Source of the DNA: Peptococcaceae bacterium
Lineage (GTDB): Bacteria; Bacillota; Desulfotomaculia; Desulfotomaculales; Desulfocucumaceae
DNA: 14,787 nt
Direction: 5' to 3'
NCBI GenBank assembly: GCA_013336365.1
Contig: JAAXTT010000026.1
Span: 1 to 14,787, forward strand
The position numbers and the translations under genes are program-made. A model generated the notes under the pieces. That model ran no database searches. It saw only the letters and a list, made by a program, of their open reading frames with translations, and was not told the origin of the DNA. Of the stretch, positions 1 to 7,018 are shown piece by piece. Every line of letters starts with the position of its first letter. The first letter of the stretch is position 1.

Positions 1-1067
1 TATTTCTCGGTACAACTTCTCTGGGTGCCCAGAGATGGATTTATATAGGACCTTTTTCCTTTCAGCCTTCCGAGTTTTCCAAGTTGATTATAATTATAAC
101 CTTTGCGGATTTTTTGTCTAATCGTTCTGGCAGACTTAATACTTTTTGGGAGATGTTTCCTTGTTTTATCTATCTTGGTTTTCCTGTGCTATTAATCCTT
201 ATTCAGCCTGACCTCGGTACATCTCTTGTATTTATGTCAATAATGTTTGGTATGTTATTTATGTCCGGGGCAAACAAGAAAATACTTGTCGGAATTATAG
301 TTTTTGGTTTAATTATGGTGTTTTCAATTTACGAGATTCATCAATTGCTGCATACAGGAGATATTCAGCTGAAAAACAAGATTGCAACTGTTAGCAAAGC
401 AATAAATGGAGATGATTACGATTTATACAGTAATAAAGATTTTATTCAGGAGCTAAAAGATAACGGCTATTCCCTTGAACGAATCGATTTAAATAAATAT
501 CTCAGCCAGTCAAATCCGGAATATCAAAAAAAGGAAGCAAGACATAGTTTGTTTCACAAAGTAGCTTTAAAGGAATATCAAATGACCAGACTTACTATTT
601 TTATGAACCCGGAGAGTGATTTGCTGGGAGCAGGCTATCATGTGTGGCAGTCAAGAATTGCAATTGGCTCGGGAGGTATCACCGGAAAAGGACTCCTAAA
701 GGGAACTCAAAGTCATTACACATTTTTGCCCATTAGGCATACGGATTTTATTTTCTCAGTGGTGGGAGAAGAATTTGGTTTTGTCGGAGGTGCCTTAGTA
801 ATCTCTCTGTATTTCTTGCTATTATATAGAGGTGTTAAGATTATTATGGTTGCCAAGGATGTTTATGGAACCTTATTGGCAACAGGCATAGTATCTATGT
901 TTACCTTTCATATATTTCTAAATATCGGGATGACTTCGGGGATTATGCCGGTTACGGGAATTCCTCTGCCTTTGTTCAGCTATGGTGGCAGCAACATCAT
1001 AACAAATTTAGCATCTATCGGACTACTGTTAAATGTTTATGTACGTAGAAAAAAACTGGTTTTTTAG
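1..1067 (+). CDS. rodA: RodA/FtsW family peptidoglycan glycosyltransferase (5' partial)
   Basis: This SEDS-family integral membrane protein polymerises lipid II into glycan strands; RodA does so in the elongation complex. The open frame runs in from the window edge at position 3. The motif GAQRWIYIGPFSFQPSE lies upstream of the first possible start (TTG at 84), so that TTG is internal and the gene begins outside the window. Further family signatures are QSRIAIGSGG followed by GKG, HTDFIFSVVGEEFGFVGG, and PVTGIPLPLFSYGGSN near the C-terminus. Several hydrophobic segments are evident. RodA is preferred over FtsW because the following genes (radical SAM pair, rng, rplU, rpmA) are the usual clostridial neighbours of the rod-shape cluster. 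An unusually long hydrophilic stretch of about 75 residues precedes the conserved KEYQMTRL segment. Family assignment is secure; RodA versus FtsW is likely but not proven. Confidence 0.9.
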   Translation, partial: FLGTTSLGAQRWIYIGPFSFQPSEFSKLIIIITFADFLSNRSGRLNTFWEMFPCFIYLGFPVLLILIQPDLGTSLVFMSIMFGMLFMSGANKKILVGIIVFGLIMVFSIYEIHQLLHTGDIQLKNKIATVSKAINGDDYDLYSNKDFIQELKDNGYSLERIDLNKYLSQSNPEYQKKEARHSLFHKVALKEYQMTRLTIFMNPESDLLGAGYHVWQSRIAIGSGGITGKGLLKGTQSHYTFLPIRHTDFIFSVVGEEFGFVGGALVISLYFLLLYRGVKIIMVAKDVYGTLLATGIVSMFTFHIFLNIGMTSGIMPVTGIPLPLFSYGGSNIITNLASIGLLLNVYVRRKKLVF

Positions 1068-1115
1068 GCAAAAAGCTGTGATAAAGGCAATAAACCATAT
1101 TCTCTTAAGTATTAG

Positions 1116-1124
1116 TGTTATAAT
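1116..1124 (+). promoter_or_regulatory. Extended -10 promoter upstream of the radical SAM gene
   Basis: A perfect TATAAT at 1119-1124 is preceded by TG one base upstream (1116-1117), an extended -10 element. No good -35 hexamer is seen at 16-18 bp, which is common for extended -10 promoters. It would allow the gene at 1209 and those after it to be transcribed independently of rodA. Confidence 0.5.
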
Positions 1125-1208
1125 AAAAAAAGCGGGGCAACATATTTCCACAAATATAAAATCCCGATATTAAATATTATAAATCCCTGGGAGGAAATAC
1201 TGACAACC

Positions 1209-3092
1209 ATGGAAAATCAAAATTACAGTCAATTGATGGAAAGGTTAATGGGCTTGGTAGAAAAGCCTGCCCGTTATGCCGGGGGTGAGTGGAATACAGT
1301 TGTTAAAGACTGGGATAAAGAGCTAACCAAGGTTGTTTTTGCCTTTCCTGATGTCTACGAGGTCGGCATGTCTCACCTGGGCTTGCAGATTCTATACAAT
1401 ACTATAAATAGTCGTCCCGATGCCTTGCTGGAAAGGGTTTTTTCGCCTTGGCATGATATGGAAAAATTAATGAGAGAGAGTAGCTTGCCTTTATTATCTC
1501 TTGAATCAAGAAAACCTGTAAGGAATTTTGATATTTTAGGCTTTACCCTGCAATATGAAATGAGTTTTACCAATATACTTAATATTTTAGACCTTTCCGG
1601 CATTCCCATGTATTCCAAAAATCGTAAAAAGGGAGATACTTTGGTGATAGCCGGTGGTCCCTGTGCCTTTAACCCTGAGCCATTAGCTGATTTCATTGAT
1701 GCTTTTGCCATTGGTGAGGGGGAAGACGTCTTTCAGGATATTTTAGAGGTTTATAAGGAGAACAAAGATAAGGAAAGAGCAGTAATGCTAAGAAATCTGG
1801 CAGCTATTCCCGGAGTCTATGTACCACAGCTTTACCGGGTTGATTATCGGGCGGATGGGTCAATTTTTTCCTTTAATCCCATTGATACGGAAATTCCCCG
1901 AAAAATTAAAAAAAGAATAATAGCAGATTTGGACCAGGTTGAATATCCCTTAAATCCAATAGTTCCCAATATGGGAATTATTCATGACCGGATTATGCTT
2001 GAGGTAATGAGAGGCTGCACTCGTGGCTGTAGATTTTGCCAGGCGGGCATGATCTATCGTCCGGTCCGGGAAAAAAAAGCAGATACTCTGGCCAAGCAAG
2101 GAGTCAAGCTAGTTAACAATACCGGTTATGATGAGGTATCTTTGGTTTCATTGAGCTCAGCGGATTATTCTCAATTGAGACCTTTAATCAAGGAATTGTT
2201 GGACTCCTTTGAGGACCAGGGGGTGGGCGTATCTCTTCCTTCCCTAAGAGTCGACTCATTTTCAGTGGATTTAGCTAAGGAAGTTCAGAGAGTTCGCCGC
2301 TCAAGCCTTACCTTTGCTCCGGAAGCAGGCACTCAGCGATTGAGGGATGTTATTAATAAGGGTGTTGTCCAGGATGATTTACTGGACGCGGTATCGGCTG
2401 CCTTTAATTCAGGCTGGCACGGAATAAAGCTGTATTTTATGATTGGACTGCCCACAGAGGAAGATGCTGACATCGAAGGAATAGTAGCGTTGGCCCGTTT
2501 AGTACTTAAAAATGGACTGGACCAGGTTAAGAATAAAGGAAAGCTTAAAATAACCATCAGTGCCTCTTCTTTTGTACCAAAATCCCATACCCCTTTCCAG
2601 TGGGAGCCCATGAATACTCTTGAGCAGATAAAAGACAAGCAACAGCATTTAAAATCACTTTTTAAGGATAAAAAAATAAGCTTTAAATGGCATGAACCGG
2701 AAGTCAGTTTTTTAGAGGGGGTTTTTGCCAGAGGAGACCGAAGACTTTCTGGGGTTTTGGAAAACGCATGGAGAATGGGCTGTAGATTCGATGGCTGGTC
2801 AGAATACTTTAATTATGAAATTTGGAAAAAAGCCTTTGAAATCTCAGGTTTAGATCCAAGCTGGTATGCATACCGTTCATATAATTATGAGGATATTTTG
2901 CCTTGGGACCATATTGACAGTGGTGTCTGCAAGGATTTCTTAATAGAAGAGCATAGAAGTGCCTTAGAGGCTACAACAACTCCTGATTGTAGAAATGATC
3001 AGTGTTCCGTTTGTGGAGTATGTGGAGATGCAGGGTTTAAGCCGATTATCCTTGACCAAGGGAGTGATGCTTGTGCCTCTATACAGGATTAG
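1209..3092 (+). CDS. TIGR03960-type B12-binding-like radical SAM protein
   Basis: The length of 627 residues is typical of the TIGR03960 (YgiQ-like) family. The N-terminal half resembles a cobalamin-binding fold (from VVFAFPDVYEVGMSHLGLQ to IAGGPCAFNPEP), but no classic DxHxxG B12 motif was seen. The radical SAM 4Fe-4S motif CTRGCRFC supplies Cys270, Cys274 and Cys277. A conserved C-terminal cysteine cluster (Cys594, 599, 602 and 605, in DCRNDQCSVCGVCG) suggests a second metal site. The substrate is unknown; the family is nearly always paired with TIGR03936 next to rng, so an RNA- or ribosome-related reaction is an inference only. The Shine-Dalgarno GGGAGG at 1189-1194 lies 14 nt from the ATG, an unusually long gap; the other in-frame Met (residue 10) has no site of its own. 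The end overlaps the next gene. Confidence 0.9.
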   Translation: MENQNYSQLMERLMGLVEKPARYAGGEWNTVVKDWDKELTKVVFAFPDVYEVGMSHLGLQILYNTINSRPDALLERVFSPWHDMEKLMRESSLPLLSLESRKPVRNFDILGFTLQYEMSFTNILNILDLSGIPMYSKNRKKGDTLVIAGGPCAFNPEPLADFIDAFAIGEGEDVFQDILEVYKENKDKERAVMLRNLAAIPGVYVPQLYRVDYRADGSIFSFNPIDTEIPRKIKKRIIADLDQVEYPLNPIVPNMGIIHDRIMLEVMRGCTRGCRFCQAGMIYRPVREKKADTLAKQGVKLVNNTGYDEVSLVSLSSADYSQLRPLIKELLDSFEDQGVGVSLPSLRVDSFSVDLAKEVQRVRRSSLTFAPEAGTQRLRDVINKGVVQDDLLDAVSAAFNSGWHGIKLYFMIGLPTEEDADIEGIVALARLVLKNGLDQVKNKGKLKITISASSFVPKSHTPFQWEPMNTLEQIKDKQQHLKSLFKDKKISFKWHEPEVSFLEGVFARGDRRLSGVLENAWRMGCRFDGWSEYFNYEIWKKAFEISGLDPSWYAYRSYNYEDILPWDHIDSGVCKDFLIEEHRSALEATTTPDCRNDQCSVCGVCGDAGFKPIILDQGSDACASIQD

Positions 3093-3783
3093 TTATGAAA
3101 AAGCCGGCTCAGCTCGATTTGTCTCTCACCTGGACATGATAAGTACCTTTGAACGGTCATTGCGCAGAGCCGGCTTGCCGGTTGCACTAAGTCAGGGATT
3201 TAATCCTCATTTCAAGCTTTTTTTTGGTTTTCCTTTACCGGTAGGATTTATTGGTCTGGCTGAATTTATTGATATTGAGCTTATTGAGGATGTTTCCCCA
3301 GGATTTCTTGTCGCTGCCTTTAACAATACCTTGCCACCAGGGTTTAAGGTTATTGGAGCGTGTCTGTTAAAAGAGGGCCTCCCGGCCTTAATGGCCCAGG
3401 TCCAGGGCTCCATTTATCAACTGGCCTTTGATGATAGCAGGTTTTCAGTCAGTTTCGAGACTCTGCAAGGTTATCTTGAGGATATGATGTCTATGGAAGA
3501 AATTGAGATACGTCGAAGAAAAAAAGATGGGAAATCGGTCTCCTTTGACATAAGACCAGGTATTATATCACTTGCATTAATCAGAAATAATGGCAGAAGA
3601 GTAATTCAGATGGATTTAATGACCAGCTCCAGCTTGAATATCAGGCCTATGGAAGTTATAAAGTCTCTTGAATTATATCCTGGGCTGGGTGGGCTATCAG
3701 ACTTTGTTGAGGTAAGCCGCTGTAAACTCCTGGCTGAGGGAGGACAAGAGCTTTTTAGTTTTTGTTTAGATCCGGTTGAGTAG
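3073..3783 (+). CDS. TIGR03936/DUF2344 family protein, partner of the radical SAM gene
   Basis: The N-terminus (PLYRISYEKAGSARFVSHLD, then RSLRRAGLPVALSQGFNPH) is the hallmark of the TIGR03936/DUF2344 family, which is fused to or encoded beside TIGR03960 proteins. The function is unknown. The gene overlaps the 3' end of the radical SAM gene by 20-26 bp, so translational coupling is likely. Two starts are possible: ATG at 3067, only 2 nt from the GGAG of the Shine-Dalgarno at 3059-3064, or GTG at 3073 with an 8-nt spacing. I chose GTG for spacing; the protein is 236 or 238 residues. A longer frame reaching back to 2995 lies inside the upstream gene and has no ribosome site. Confidence 0.87.
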   Translation: MPLYRISYEKAGSARFVSHLDMISTFERSLRRAGLPVALSQGFNPHFKLFFGFPLPVGFIGLAEFIDIELIEDVSPGFLVAAFNNTLPPGFKVIGACLLKEGLPALMAQVQGSIYQLAFDDSRFSVSFETLQGYLEDMMSMEEIEIRRRKKDGKSVSFDIRPGIISLALIRNNGRRVIQMDLMTSSSLNIRPMEVIKSLELYPGLGGLSDFVEVSRCKLLAEGGQELFSFCLDPVE

Positions 3784-3815
3784 AATTATTAAAAAGAATA
3801 AACAAGGATGGTAAT

Positions 3816-5507
3816 ATGATAAAGGAAATTATTATCAGCGTCAGCGATGAAGAAACCAGAGTTGCGGTTTTGGAGAATGGGATACCAGTTGAGTTTTATA
3901 TAGAAAGACCGGTTACCCAGCGTTTGGTTGGAAATATATACAAAGGTAGAGTGGAAAATGTCCTTCCTGGCATGCAGGCTGCCTTTGTGGATATAGGAAT
4001 GGAAAAAAATGCCTTTCTATATGTTGAGGATGCTATACCTCAGACTGCAATAGAAGGTCGGAGTCAAAATGAAATACAGATAGTCAATATCTCTGACATA
4101 GTAAAAAAAGGTAAGGAAATAGTGGTTCAGATAGTCAAGGAGCCTATCGGGACAAAAGGTCCCCGGGTGACTACCCATATTACCTTGCCGGGTCGTTATT
4201 TGGTTCTTATGCCTAATGCTGATTACATAGGAATTTCTCGGCGAATAGAAGATGAGAGGGAACGTGAGCGTCTTAAAGAGCTGGCGGCAGAAATAAAGCC
4301 TGCCAATATGGGGGTAATTGTTCGTACAGTAGCGGAAGGTATTGGGCAGGAGGAGCTGTCTCAGGATTCAGGAATCCTTAACAAAATGTGGAATAAGGTT
4401 GCGAGTCGATGTGCTTATTCCGCTGCCCCTGATCTTCTGCATAGAGATATAGAGTTGATTCAGAGAATAATGAGAGACATTTTCACTGATGATGTGGACA
4501 AACTTACCATTAATTCTCGCCCGGAATATGAAAAAGTAATGGACCTATTGGATATAACTGATAGGAAATCCAAAACTAAAATTTTCTTTGATGATCGGGA
4601 AAATATATTCAGTGATCTGGGGATTGAACCTGAGCTGGAAAAGGCACTGAGAAGAAAGGTTTGGCTTAAGTGCGGTGGCCATATTGTTATCGATCAGGCA
4701 GAGGCCTTAACTGCTATTGATGTTAATACCGGCAAGTTTGTCGGCAGTAAAAATTTAGAGGATACAGTGCTGCGAACGAATCTTGATGCAGCAGTAGAAA
4801 TAGCCCATCAATTAAGATTAAGAAATATCGGCGGAATAATTATCATTGATTTCATTGATATGCAGGAAGAGGAAAATCAAAAGCAGGTTCTTGCAGCATT
4901 GGAGGAGGAAACAAAAAAAGACAAGACAAAGATTAATATTTTGGGCCTGACCCAGCTGGGACTTGTTGAGATGACCAGAAAAAAGGTTAGACCCAGTTTA
5001 AGTGAGGTTATGCAGAAATCTTGTCCATACTGTGAAGGCAAGGGCAAGGTTCTTTCAGAGGAAACCGTTGGAATCCAGTTTAAGAAGCTAATTTATAGTC
5101 TTGCCTTGCAGACACCTGCTGAGAATATATTGGTAGAAGCCAACCCGTTGGTTGCATCAAAGCTTATTGGTAGTGGAGGAGTTAATTTAAGAGAGCTTGA
5201 GCAGAAAACAGGAAAGACTTTTCACATTAGGGGCTCATTGGGTAAGCACATTGAATCAGTAAATATCAGCCCCCTAAATAGCCGAGAGGAAATAGATTCT
5301 GTAATTATCCCTGTCCGGCAGGGACAAATATTAGAGGTGGTAATAGAGGATCCACACAATATAAATCACAAGGATGGTATAGCAAGGCTTGATGGCTTTG
5401 TTCTGGACATTGAGGGTGGCGGCAACCTAATTGGTGAAACTGTTCCCATAGAGGTTTCAGCAGTATACAGAACCTATGCCAAAGCTAGAATTATTAGTTC
5501 ATTGTAG
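3816..5507 (+). CDS. rng: Ribonuclease G (Rne/Rng family) with C-terminal TRAM domain
   Basis: This single-strand-specific endoribonuclease of the RNase E/G family acts in rRNA maturation and mRNA decay. In order: an N-terminal strand region; an S1-like RNA-binding segment from about residue 38 (GNIYKGRVENVLPGMQAAFVDIG); the RNase E/G catalytic domain with the two metal-binding aspartates at 302 (AIDVNTGKFVG) and 345 (IIIIDFIDM); a Zn-link CPYC at 403-406; and a KH-like piece (KLIGSGGVNLRELEQKTGK). The last 64 residues (about 500-563), from VRQGQILEVVIED through the LIGE and AKARI segments, match the TRAM RNA-binding pattern. At 563 residues it exceeds E. coli RNase G (489), the excess being this tail. 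The Shine-Dalgarno AAGGA sits about 7 nt before the ATG. It is probably co-transcribed with the two genes upstream. Confidence 0.95.
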   Translation: MIKEIIISVSDEETRVAVLENGIPVEFYIERPVTQRLVGNIYKGRVENVLPGMQAAFVDIGMEKNAFLYVEDAIPQTAIEGRSQNEIQIVNISDIVKKGKEIVVQIVKEPIGTKGPRVTTHITLPGRYLVLMPNADYIGISRRIEDERERERLKELAAEIKPANMGVIVRTVAEGIGQEELSQDSGILNKMWNKVASRCAYSAAPDLLHRDIELIQRIMRDIFTDDVDKLTINSRPEYEKVMDLLDITDRKSKTKIFFDDRENIFSDLGIEPELEKALRRKVWLKCGGHIVIDQAEALTAIDVNTGKFVGSKNLEDTVLRTNLDAAVEIAHQLRLRNIGGIIIIDFIDMQEEENQKQVLAALEEETKKDKTKINILGLTQLGLVEMTRKKVRPSLSEVMQKSCPYCEGKGKVLSEETVGIQFKKLIYSLALQTPAENILVEANPLVASKLIGSGGVNLRELEQKTGKTFHIRGSLGKHIESVNISPLNSREEIDSVIIPVRQGQILEVVIEDPHNINHKDGIARLDGFVLDIEGGGNLIGETVPIEVSAVYRTYAKARIISSL

Positions 5508-5538
5508 GTTGATCAGCTCTTTAAGGCCTATGAGAAAC

Positions 5539-5566
5539 TTGACAAAAATCAGATTTGTGTTAAGAT
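5539..5566 (+). promoter_or_regulatory. Promoter for rplU-rpmA
   Basis: A consensus -35 TTGACA at 5539-5544 is followed after 16 bp by TAAGAT at 5561-5566, with TG one base upstream forming an extended -10. Predicted transcription starts near 5573, leaving a leader of about 110 nt before rplU. Confidence 0.75.
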
Positions 5567-5572
5567 ATTAAA

Positions 5573-5683
5573 CTGTAGGATTAGTTGGCATAGCCACCGC
5601 ACAGAATGGGTTATAAACAGAAGTGGTTCCAATTGGAGTTCTTTCTGTACCTGGTTTTGGCGAGTCCTAAAAAAGGGGAGGTT
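5573..5683 (+). ncRNA. Structured rplU leader, candidate L21 leader element
   Basis: The leader can close on itself with TAGGA (5576-5580) pairing TCCTA (5665-5669). Inside are a small TGGC-ATA-GCCA hairpin (5586-5596) and a stem of ACAGAA (5617-5622) with TTCTGT (5643-5648), whose apical part holds the self-complementary TCCAATTGGA. A second ACAGAA at 5601-5606 competes for the same TTCTGT, so two folds are possible. Firmicutes rplU mRNAs commonly carry an L21 leader thought to mediate ribosomal-protein feedback; this assignment rests on position and folding, not on a covariance-model match. Confidence 0.6.
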
Positions 5684-5689
5684 ATGGAT

Positions 5690-6001
5690 TTGTACGCAAT
5701 TATTGAAACAGGCGGGAAGCAGTATAAAGTAAAAGAAGGGGATACCCTTTATGTTGAAATGCTTCCGAATGAGCCCGGTGAAACTGTTGATATCGACATG
5801 GTTTTTGCAGCAGGGGAGGATGGACAATTGAAGTTTGGTTCCCCATTAATTGAGGGAGCTAAGGTTACCTTAAAGGTTGTCCGTCATGGCAAAGGTAAAA
5901 AGATAATCGTCTTCAAGTATAAGGCCAAGAAGAATTACCGACGCAAGTCAGGTCATCGTCAGCCTTTTTCAGAGGTAATAGTAGAAAAAATTCAGGCGTG
6001 A
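5690..6001 (+). CDS. rplU: 50S ribosomal protein L21
   Basis: The protein (103 residues from this start) is a large-subunit component that binds 23S rRNA. The N-terminus YAIIETGGKQYKVKEGD and the C-terminal basic region KKIIVFKYKAKKNYRRKSGHRQ are diagnostic. L21 proteins normally begin MYAII, which fits a TTG start at 5690. The Shine-Dalgarno GGAGG (5677-5681) is 8 nt from that TTG but only 2 nt from the ATG at 5684, which would add Met-Asp. I therefore prefer TTG, with ATG as the alternative. The frame remains open upstream to 5606, but that part is the structured leader. It is followed at only 35 nt by rpmA, with no room for prp/ysxB. Confidence 0.96.
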   Translation: MYAIIETGGKQYKVKEGDTLYVEMLPNEPGETVDIDMVFAAGEDGQLKFGSPLIEGAKVTLKVVRHGKGKKIIVFKYKAKKNYRRKSGHRQPFSEVIVEKIQA

Positions 6002-6036
6002 TTAAATTTGTGATATTCTTACGGAGGTGAGTATAA

Positions 6037-6306
6037 ATGGCACATAAAAAAGGTGTGGGAAGCTCTAGGAATGGTCGGGATTCGAATCCTAAGATGCTGG
6101 GAGTCAAAAGCTCGGATGGTCAGCTGGTAACTGCCGGATCTATCATTATACGCCAGAGGGGAACAAAAGTTCACCCCGGTCTTAATGTGGGTAGAGGGAG
6201 AGATGATACTCTCTTTGCTAAGATAGACGGTTTGGTTGCCTTTAGAACAAGAGGCAGAGATAGAAAAGAAGTAAGCATTATGCCTAGGGTTGAAGAAGTA
6301 TTATAG
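6037..6306 (+). CDS. rpmA: 50S ribosomal protein L27, without N-terminal extension
   Basis: L27 is a large-subunit protein whose N-terminal tail reaches the peptidyl-transferase centre. The sequence MAHKKGVGSSRNGRDS, followed by GSIIIRQRGTKVHPG and NVGRGRDDTLFA, is unmistakable, and 89 residues is normal. It starts like the E. coli protein. Most Firmicutes L27 proteins carry an N-terminal extension of about nine residues that the protease Prp removes; that extension is missing, and so is the prp gene that usually precedes rpmA. A good Shine-Dalgarno (GGAGGTGA) precedes the ATG. It is co-transcribed with rplU and followed directly by a strong terminator. Confidence 0.97.
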   Translation: MAHKKGVGSSRNGRDSNPKMLGVKSSDGQLVTAGSIIIRQRGTKVHPGLNVGRGRDDTLFAKIDGLVAFRTRGRDRKEVSIMPRVEEVL

Positions 6307-6328
6307 AGTAATTAAAATGCTAATCAGA

Positions 6329-6370
6329 AGTGACCGACAGTTAAGAGCTGGCGGTCACTTTTTATTTTTA
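6329..6370 (+). terminator. Rho-independent terminator after rpmA
   Basis: AGTGACCG (6329-6336) pairs perfectly with CGGTCACT (6352-6359). An inner CAG/CTG pairing extends the stem, and a T-rich run follows. It ends the rplU-rpmA transcript. Confidence 0.93.
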
Positions 6371-6460
6371 ACCTTTTTCTGTTCTGTTGTTTTAAGACAA
6401 GGAAATTGTTTGGATTTGCCGAATTTAATATTTAACATAGGAAAGGGGGTTGTCAGGGAG

Positions 6461-6949
6461 ATGTTTGAGCAAATTACGAAAGCTGCCAATTGGCTTAATA
6501 ATAATACCGGTATATTAATAGCATTGTTGATAGTTATTTTATTGATGATTGTAATATATTATCTGTGGCAAAAAAACAGAAAACCCTCAGAGTTAACAAG
6601 TCAGAAAGAATCAAATTGCGGATCAAGGGTCAACACTGATTTTACTCTTGGAAAAAATAAATGGGAGCTTGCTATTTCTTTACCGACTAGAGGAATATCT
6701 TTGGTAATAGAGCTTGATTTAAATAAATCAAAAGAAAATGATAAAGAACCGAGGATAAGCAAGATAAAGTTACCCTATTTATCTCTTAGCAAAAACTATA
6801 AATATATAAGGGGAACATCAAAGGCTCTAATAAAAAAACATATCAAGGCGGTTAATCTGATTCTAATCATTAAGGACTCAAGAGGAAAGCGCTATGAATT
6901 ATCCTATGAAATAGATATGGCTGAAATTTTCCTTGGAGATTTAAAATAG
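6461..6949 (+). CDS. Hypothetical single-pass membrane protein
   Basis: I do not recognise this 162-residue protein. A short polar N-terminus is followed by one strong transmembrane segment at about residues 15-35 (NTGILIALLIVILLMIVIYYLW) and a basic QKNRK stop-transfer motif. The C-terminal soluble domain of about 120 residues is rich in Lys and beta-type strands (KWELAISLPTRGISLVIELDL, LILIIKDSRGKRYELSYEIDM). With the positive charges after the membrane segment, that domain is probably cytoplasmic. The ATG at 6461 is preceded by a GGGGG tract 11 nt upstream. An open frame extends back to 6290, but that part runs through the rpmA terminator and is not credible. Only a weak promoter (TTGTTT near 6406, TATTTA near 6429) is visible. 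It is monocistronic, between two terminators. Confidence 0.7.
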   Translation: MFEQITKAANWLNNNTGILIALLIVILLMIVIYYLWQKNRKPSELTSQKESNCGSRVNTDFTLGKNKWELAISLPTRGISLVIELDLNKSKENDKEPRISKIKLPYLSLSKNYKYIRGTSKALIKKHIKAVNLILIIKDSRGKRYELSYEIDMAEIFLGDLK

Positions 6950-6985
6950 GAAATCCCGGTATTAACAGGAGGAATCTCAGTTTTT

Positions 6986-7018
6986 AACCGGAAGCTATCT
7001 GCTTCCGGTTACTTTTTT
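6986..7018 (+). terminator. Terminator of the membrane-protein gene, inside the convergent gene's 3' end
   Basis: AACCGGAAGC (6986-6995) and GCTTCCGGTT (7001-7010) form a perfect 10-bp stem with a 5-base loop, followed by ACTTTTTTCC on the plus strand. On the minus strand the stem is followed by A residues, so it should work only for plus transcription. The last codons and TAG stop of the convergent fusion gene lie in this hairpin. Confidence 0.88.

Noticed and set aside
84..1067. A complete membrane protein starting at TTG 84
   Set aside because: The frame is open back to position 3 and the upstream codons encode a RodA/FtsW signature, so the TTG is internal and the gene is truncated by the window.
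1373..2638. Minus-strand frames inside the radical SAM gene (1373-1711 and 2333-2638)
   Set aside because: They have no ribosome sites or recognisable sequence and lie opposite a strongly conserved gene.
6290..6460. N-terminal extension of the small membrane protein back to 6290
   Set aside because: It overlaps the end of rpmA and runs through a strong terminator hairpin. The ATG at 6461 is directly followed by a sensible membrane protein.
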